Below, in pieces: positions 59,080-64,000 of a DNA stretch of 64,000 nucleotides (its first letter is position 1; each line of letters starts with the position of its first letter). The position numbers were made by a program, and so were the translations under genes. The notes under the pieces were generated by a model, which saw nothing but the letters and a program-made list of their open reading frames with translations, made no database searches and had not been told where the DNA came from. The DNA comes from UBA1479 sp040218445. GTDB lineage: Bacteria; Pseudomonadota; Alphaproteobacteria; Rhodospirillales; Casp-alpha2. Location: contig JAVJRK010000010.1 in assembly GCA_040218445.1 (NCBI GenBank), positions 496,001 to 560,000 on the forward strand, in the 5' to 3' direction.

Positions 59080-59981
59080 ACGCCGTGCCTGCTTTTGATC
59101 GTCTGAGACTTGCGCTACGCCCATACAAATCATTGGACGGGGTGAGGAAGTTCGTGTCCTGGGTGCGTTTCGTGTTTCCAAAGGAAATCAAGCGTCTATA
59201 CATGATCTGCGTCCTTTATGTGATGCCCCTTCGGGTCCACCGGCTGGTCGATACCGGGGCCTATCCAGCCCCGGATGCCCGCATGCCCTGGACGGACGAC
59301 ATGCTCGACGATTTCGAATTTTTCACCGACACGTCAAGCCCTCTCGACCGGGATGCGGAAGCTCACGTCATCCTTCGGGGGACATCGTTTGATAAACGGA
59401 CAATCAGCGAACTTAAGGGCAAGATATACCTGTGCAATTGGCTGCAAGAAGAAAGAGTCGACCTTCCCAATATCGTCTATGTGACCGGTGACCAGAACGA
59501 GCTCCGCAAATACATCCTCAACGATATGGTCCCTGTGCTGTTCAGTTGCCCAGCCAACATCGGCAGCCGGACACCCGCCTGGGTGGACGGGATCGAAGAA
59601 ATGGCCGATGACCCCAGGATTCGAAAAGTTTTTTTTGAGTGGCGCTGCGGTGCAATCCTCAGCGGATCGGGCATTCATTCGATCATCGGCGCGCTGAGGG
59701 TTTCCAAAAAATTGCATGTCCACGGATGGGATAACTACATGCCCCGGCCGATTAACCGGATGCCGTCCTTGGTCGCCCTGTTCACGTTGATGTATTTCGG
59801 CGGTTCGCGATCCCAGCCGAACGGCGTTGTCGAATGCGCATTGCCGCAATGGATGTACGCTGCGCGGATGATGACACGCGATGATTGCCATGTGAACGGC
59901 CAACTATCCGGCGTGCGTCGACATCCGTCTCTGCTGCGCCGAATCAATGACGTGTATTACCGGAACGCCCCGGCCCCATGA
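59076..59981 (+). CDS. Unrecognised glycosyltransferase-like protein, copy B
   Basis: A 301-residue paralogue of the protein at 55517-56407, with G+C like its surroundings. The shared features are ILRGTSFDKRTISELKGKIYLCNW, YVTGDQ, the SG-x-G pair in ILSGSGIHSIIGALRVSKK near residue 192, VHGWDNYMPRP near residue 215 and LPQWMYAARM. The identical residue spacing in the two copies argues for one conserved fold and active site. No family was recognised; a glycosyltransferase of the DUF115/GT42 type is the best guess. It is coupled to the ABC transporter (ATGA). Confidence 0.6.
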   Translation: MNAVPAFDRLRLALRPYKSLDGVRKFVSWVRFVFPKEIKRLYMICVLYVMPLRVHRLVDTGAYPAPDARMPWTDDMLDDFEFFTDTSSPLDRDAEAHVILRGTSFDKRTISELKGKIYLCNWLQEERVDLPNIVYVTGDQNELRKYILNDMVPVLFSCPANIGSRTPAWVDGIEEMADDPRIRKVFFEWRCGAILSGSGIHSIIGALRVSKKLHVHGWDNYMPRPINRMPSLVALFTLMYFGGSRSQPNGVVECALPQWMYAARMMTRDDCHVNGQLSGVRRHPSLLRRINDVYYRNAPAP

Positions 59982-61774
59982 CAATCGATAGCGGACGTTC
60001 AAAGAATGTGCGCGGTGCGCTCGGCTTCATGTTGAGAGGCAGGGTCCTGCATTGGATGATTGCGGGAAATCTTGCTGCCATTCTGCTTGGCGGCACCGAG
60101 ATGGCCATCGCCCTGGCGCTACAGCTTATTCTCCAGATGCTGGAATTCCAGTTCGGCGGCACGCAGCTTCCCGGCCCCCTCAAGGATTGGGCGCCTGATC
60201 AAGCGACCATTGTCCTGATCTTTGTTCTGTTAATCACCGCGCGCGCAGGACTGACATTCCTGTCACAGATGTCGAGCACCTTCGCTTATGTGCTGATCCA
60301 GATTCGCCTGAAACTGAACGTTTTCTTCAAGTTGCTGCAGCGTCAGCGCCCGACTTATCTGTCGGCCGCCGAAATAAATTTCCGAAATACGGAAATGGCC
60401 AGCCGGGCCAGCAGTTTCGTGTCCTCGACCAACAACCTTCTGAATGCCGGGTTGCTTGCCGCAGTGTTGCTGACATCGATGTGCTGGTTATCCTGGAAAC
60501 TGACCTTGGTCAGCGTCGGCGCTTTCGCTCTCGTGGGCTTCGCCGTCATGCGCATTAACCGGTTTGTCGGCGCCCTGGCCCTGCAACAACCGGAAAAATC
60601 ACGCGCAATGATCCGCGGGATTGAGCGCATTGCCCGTAACTGGCTGCTTATTCGGATCCTGCGCATGCAGGATCTGGAGTACGAACGGCTGGTTAATCTC
60701 AATCTTGGGTATGCCCGCCTGGACACCCGCATCTCGGCTCTCAACACCGCTGTTGCGCTGCTGCCGGTGCTGGTCGGCGGATTTCTTATTTTGGCTTTGA
60801 TCTATGCCAACGTGGCCTGGCTGCACGTCGCGCCCGGCATATTCCTTTCGTTTCTTTATACGTTTCTGCGCTTCCAAAATGCCGTGGGCGCCGGCATGGC
60901 ACAACTTTCCAAAATCGCGGCAAGCAAGCCCCACTTCCTGATGGCAGCTGACATTCTGGCAGACCTGACGCTTGACGAACGCGTCATGGCATTGCGTCCG
61001 GCATCCGGCATCGGCCTGCTGGGATCCGGCCGCGACTATGCACACCCATCGTCGGCCCGACAGATGGACAGCTCTGATATCAAGGCCCCATCCATCGAAG
61101 CGGCGGATATCCGGTTCCGCTACACCCCCGATCAGGCGCCGGTGTTCGCGGGCATCAATCTGACCGTGCCCGCCGGCGGACAGGTCGCAATCGTCGGGCC
61201 AAGCGGGTCCGGAAAATCTACCTTGCTTGCCTGTCTTCTTGGCGTGGCCGAACCCGAGCACGGACATATCCTGATCGCCGGACAAGCGCCGGTCACGTAT
61301 TTCCTTAGCTCCGCTGTCCGCGTCGGCTATGTCGGACCGGAGGCGTTCTTGACCGAAGGCACCATCCTCGACAATGTCCGCTACGGTGTGCCGGACCACG
61401 TCGATAAAACAGACAGTGCCTGTATCGCTGCCCTGCGCCGCGCCAATCTGCATGCCCTTCTCGACGGAGATCCGAATTTCCCGGACCGGCATATCAATGA
61501 AAATGGTGACGGCCTGTCCGCAGGCGAGAAGCAGCGCCTGGGTCTGGCGCGCGCCCTGCTGGCACGGCCTCATGTGCTGATCCTGGATGAAGTGTCCGCC
61601 AACCTGGATGAACAGGCGGAACAGGTCATCGTCGAAGTCGTCGCGGGCCTGAAAGGAGACTGCACGACGGTCATCGTGTCGCACCGTAAAGGCATGCTGG
61701 CACATGCCGACCGCATCATCTCCATGGATGAACTCGCCGCGCCGCTTGCAACCGCGACAGAAGGAGCAGGCTGA
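59978..61774 (+). CDS. ABC transporter, fused permease and ATP-binding protein
   Basis: A 598-residue half-transporter. The N-terminal part has about six membrane helices (from residue 25 to about 300) and the C-terminal part an ATPase. Walker A is GPSGSGKST (407-415), the signature is LSAGE (513-517, Ala instead of the usual Gly), and Walker B ends LILDE with Asp537 and Glu538. It resembles MsbA/PglK-like lipid-linked glycan flippases, so export of a lipid-linked oligosaccharide is the likely job. A dimer is expected. Confidence 0.9.
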   Translation: MTIDSGRSKNVRGALGFMLRGRVLHWMIAGNLAAILLGGTEMAIALALQLILQMLEFQFGGTQLPGPLKDWAPDQATIVLIFVLLITARAGLTFLSQMSSTFAYVLIQIRLKLNVFFKLLQRQRPTYLSAAEINFRNTEMASRASSFVSSTNNLLNAGLLAAVLLTSMCWLSWKLTLVSVGAFALVGFAVMRINRFVGALALQQPEKSRAMIRGIERIARNWLLIRILRMQDLEYERLVNLNLGYARLDTRISALNTAVALLPVLVGGFLILALIYANVAWLHVAPGIFLSFLYTFLRFQNAVGAGMAQLSKIAASKPHFLMAADILADLTLDERVMALRPASGIGLLGSGRDYAHPSSARQMDSSDIKAPSIEAADIRFRYTPDQAPVFAGINLTVPAGGQVAIVGPSGSGKSTLLACLLGVAEPEHGHILIAGQAPVTYFLSSAVRVGYVGPEAFLTEGTILDNVRYGVPDHVDKTDSACIAALRRANLHALLDGDPNFPDRHINENGDGLSAGEKQRLGLARALLARPHVLILDEVSANLDEQAEQVIVEVVAGLKGDCTTVIVSHRKGMLAHADRIISMDELAAPLATATEGAG

Positions 61775-61778
61775 AATC

Positions 61779-63635
61779 ATGTGTGGAATTGCAGGATATC
61801 GCGTTTCTCGGCCGGTGGACCCCCGCACTGTGGAATCCATGCTGTCCGCGATCGTTCATCGGGGCCCTGATTCTCAAGGTATCTTGGCAGATGATGAATG
61901 CACGCTTGGAATGCGCCGCCTTGCCATCAACGATTTGGAGCACGGCGATCAACCCCTTTACAACGCGGACCGCAGCGTGGCCGTTGTTTACAACGGAGAA
62001 ATCTATAATGCGCCGGCCCTGCGCCGCAGGCTTGAAACACAGGGACACACGATCCCTTCGCATTCCGACGGTGCCGTCATCCCCTTCCTTTATGACGCAT
62101 TCGGCGAGGATTTGTTCGAGCAGTTGGACGGTATGTTCGCGGTGGCCCTTTGGGACAAGCGGCGCAAACGCCTGATACTGGCTCGGGACCTTCCGGGAGA
62201 AAAGCCGCTTTACTTTGCGGAAACGCCGCACGGCCTGGCATTCGCTTCAGAGATCAAGGCCCTGCGCCTGTTTCCGGAAATCGATACCGAGATCAATTGG
62301 CAGGCAATTTGGGACTTCCCGACCTTCACTTGGATACCCGAACCGGAAACGATCTATCGCTCGGTCAGTGCCTTGCCCCGTGGGCACCTTCTTGTTTCCG
62401 ACCCACAGGGTTACCGCATCCGGCCGTATGAAAACCGTTTCAATCGTCAAACCCTGGACCACGCGACCGACGAGGAAATCGTCGCCGAAACCCGCAAAGT
62501 GGTCGAAGACTCCGTCAAAAGCCGCCTGCTTTCCGATGTGCCGATCGGGAGTTTTCTATCCTCCGGATTGGACAGTTCCATCGTCGCGACCCTAGCGTCC
62601 CGCGAACTCAATCACCTTGATACCTTTACCATCGGCTTCGAAGATTTGGACGATCCATACCATGGGCATAGCGACGAATCCTCCGGCGCGGAAGCCTTGG
62701 CCAGCCATCTCGGGACGCGCCATCATACGATCCGGGTGACGGCAGACATCTTCCGCGACATGCTCGACGACTTCGTCCATTACGGCGATCAACCGTTCGC
62801 CGTTCCATCCGGACTCGGGATATTTGCCATCGCCCAGGCCGCCCGAAACGCCGGGTTGAAGGTGTTGTTAAGCGGCGACGGCGCCGACGAATGCTTCGGC
62901 GGATATTCTTGGTATATCAATCTTCGGGATGCCGAAATGGCCCGGCCGCCGAAATCGAACGGACAAACCGCCGTCGGGTTTCATGATGTCGGTATTCCTT
63001 TAGAGGATCGTTTGGCTGATCTCGCCGCCATGCCCGCACATGAACGGGCCCGGGCGTGGCACTACTATGCACACGAAGAAGAAAAGAAAGATCTTTTCCA
63101 TCCCGATCTAAGCAGCCGCATGCAAACCAGTTCCAGGCATTTCGCGCAGCACAAGGCTGACCTTTCTTGGCCCGCAGAAGAGTTCGTCGCACAAGATCGC
63201 AACTTTTATTTTCCGTTCGAAATGATGCGCAAAGTAGACCGCATGACCATGGCCTGTTCCGTCGAGGGACGGGTGCCGTTCGCCGCACCTTCCGTTCTGT
63301 CACATGCGGAAAAACTTCGTTACGAGCATATGGTTCGTTCCAGCGATCTAAAATGGGCGTTGCGATCGGCTTTCGCGGACCTGCTGCCGGAAGAAGTCGT
63401 CAAGCGCCCCAAACACGGGTTCAACGTTCCTTTGCATCATTGGTTAAAAGAAGGTTGGAAGGATTTGGTTGAAGAGACCTTTTCCCCGACCTCGGCATTG
63501 TCGCGCATGTCGATCATCAACGACCGCGCAGCCGATAACGCTCGCGCAATGCTGGATCATCCTCATAGATTGAATGGGCCCTCCATTTTTTCATTCATCA
63601 TTCTGAACCGTTGGCTGGAGAACGAGCATGGTTGA
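61779..63635 (+). CDS. asnB: Asparagine synthase-like glutamine amidotransferase
   Basis: A 618-residue protein. MCGIAGY gives the N-terminal glutaminase Cys2, and LLSGDGADECFGGY (around residue 365) is the PP-loop-side motif of the synthetase domain; SGLDSS is the PP-loop. The two-domain form (class II Gln amidotransferase plus ATP-dependent synthetase) is normal for AsnB. In polysaccharide loci such enzymes (WbpS/WbmI type) amidate uronic or nonulosonic acids. A GGAG site precedes the ATG at 61779. The stop overlaps the neuB start by eight bases. Confidence 0.88.
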   Translation: MCGIAGYRVSRPVDPRTVESMLSAIVHRGPDSQGILADDECTLGMRRLAINDLEHGDQPLYNADRSVAVVYNGEIYNAPALRRRLETQGHTIPSHSDGAVIPFLYDAFGEDLFEQLDGMFAVALWDKRRKRLILARDLPGEKPLYFAETPHGLAFASEIKALRLFPEIDTEINWQAIWDFPTFTWIPEPETIYRSVSALPRGHLLVSDPQGYRIRPYENRFNRQTLDHATDEEIVAETRKVVEDSVKSRLLSDVPIGSFLSSGLDSSIVATLASRELNHLDTFTIGFEDLDDPYHGHSDESSGAEALASHLGTRHHTIRVTADIFRDMLDDFVHYGDQPFAVPSGLGIFAIAQAARNAGLKVLLSGDGADECFGGYSWYINLRDAEMARPPKSNGQTAVGFHDVGIPLEDRLADLAAMPAHERARAWHYYAHEEEKKDLFHPDLSSRMQTSSRHFAQHKADLSWPAEEFVAQDRNFYFPFEMMRKVDRMTMACSVEGRVPFAAPSVLSHAEKLRYEHMVRSSDLKWALRSAFADLLPEEVVKRPKHGFNVPLHHWLKEGWKDLVEETFSPTSALSRMSIINDRAADNARAMLDHPHRLNGPSIFSFIILNRWLENEHG

Positions 63636-64000
63636 ACTGATTGCCGAGATTGGACAAAACCATAACGGCGATATGGGACTGGCGAAGGAGCTGATTCACG
63701 CGGCCAAAGCATCCGGTGCCGATGTCGCAAAATTTCAGTTGTTTGACGCCCTGTCCACATTCGGCAAAGAGAACAACCCGTGGTTCGACTACAATTGCCA
63801 AACCGAATTGAGCCGCGATCAAGTGGAAATGCTTGCAGACGAATGCCGAAACGCCGGCATCGAATTTATGAGTTCAGTGTTCGACGTGTCCCGCATCGCA
63901 TGGCTTGAAGATGTTTCCGTCAAATCCCACAAGGTAGCGTCCCGCTCGGTTCATGACCGTGACCTTTTGACTGCGCTCGGCAACACGGGAAAACGCCTGA
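63628..64000 (+). CDS. neuB: NeuB-like nonulosonate (sialic acid) synthase, N-terminal fragment
   Basis: The first 124 residues are present; the gene runs off the right edge. It begins MVELIAEIGQNHNGD, the NeuB N-terminus with the metal/PEP region, and continues with AAKASGADVAKFQ and MSSVFD, which fit the TIM-barrel domain. NeuB-type enzymes condense PEP with an N-acyl hexosamine to make sialic, legionaminic or pseudaminic acid. It starts inside the asnB gene. The subfamily cannot be decided from the fragment. Confidence 0.85.
   Translation, partial: MVELIAEIGQNHNGDMGLAKELIHAAKASGADVAKFQLFDALSTFGKENNPWFDYNCQTELSRDQVEMLADECRNAGIEFMSSVFDVSRIAWLEDVSVKSHKVASRSVHDRDLLTALGNTGKRL

Noticed and set aside
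1..64000. CRISPR arrays, insertion sequences and prophage genes
   Set aside because: No regularly spaced repeats, transposase, integrase or phage structural motifs were seen anywhere in the window.

Overview
The window comes from a G+C-rich (by eye about 60%) Gram-negative genome, most likely an alphaproteobacterium of the Rhodospirillales type. The evidence is the hemC-hemD-mic60-hemY gene order (bacterial Mic60/mitofilin is an alphaproteobacterial marker), a DUF1674/SDHAF4 protein, an ScfR-type regulator and a large envelope-polysaccharide locus. The species cannot be fixed from the sequence alone.

Positions 1-29.3 kb are mostly housekeeping. In order they hold: the end of an FtsX-like permease; a Bax-inhibitor-1 membrane protein; a 2-hydroxyacid dehydrogenase and an SDR; a J-domain protein; a 0.7-kb non-coding stretch with a strong promoter and hairpins leading to a flagellin-like gene; a conserved 68-residue protein; a candidate C-rich small RNA with a strong terminator; tRNA-Thr(CGU); the haem/cristae-type operon hemC-hemD-mic60-hemY (minus strand), divergent from tsaD-gpsA-yciI-Rieske; acs; an MlrC-like peptidase; an ScfR regulator; a ketopantoate-reductase-like protein; a signal-less periplasmic-binding-protein domain; a TPR protein; sdhAF4; rsmB; a heparinase-like protein; an O-antigen ligase-like protein; and an ArnT-like glycosyltransferase.

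From 29.5 kb to the right edge (over 34 kb) every gene is on the plus strand and most junctions overlap by one to eight bases. This is a polysaccharide or surface-glycan operon. It opens with a winged-helix regulator fused to a Rossmann-like domain, behind two tandem dyads 21 bp apart, followed by a NusG/RfaH paralogue. A match to the E. coli ops element lies in the leader just after the NusG paralogue, so processive antitermination of the long operon is the likely control.

The operon carries what looks like a private heptose-precursor supply: split transketolase, transaldolase, GmhA-like isomerase, GmhB-like phosphatase and a cytidylyltransferase-kinase with reversed domain order. It also has many SDR epimerases, a UDP-glucose-dehydrogenase homologue without its catalytic Cys, a TPP-dependent E1 alpha/beta pair without E2, a DegT aminotransferase, two formyltransferases, a NodU-type carbamoyltransferase, three methyltransferases, WbuC, radical SAM and Nudix proteins, two TIGR04372 glycosyltransferases, two copies of an unrecognised glycosyltransferase-like family, an ABC exporter, AsnB and the start of NeuB. 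A three-gene segment of visibly lower G+C (53.1-56.4 kb) looks inserted. Together the genes suggest a glycan with higher-carbon, formylated, carbamoylated and nonulosonic sugars. The exact sugar is not deducible here.
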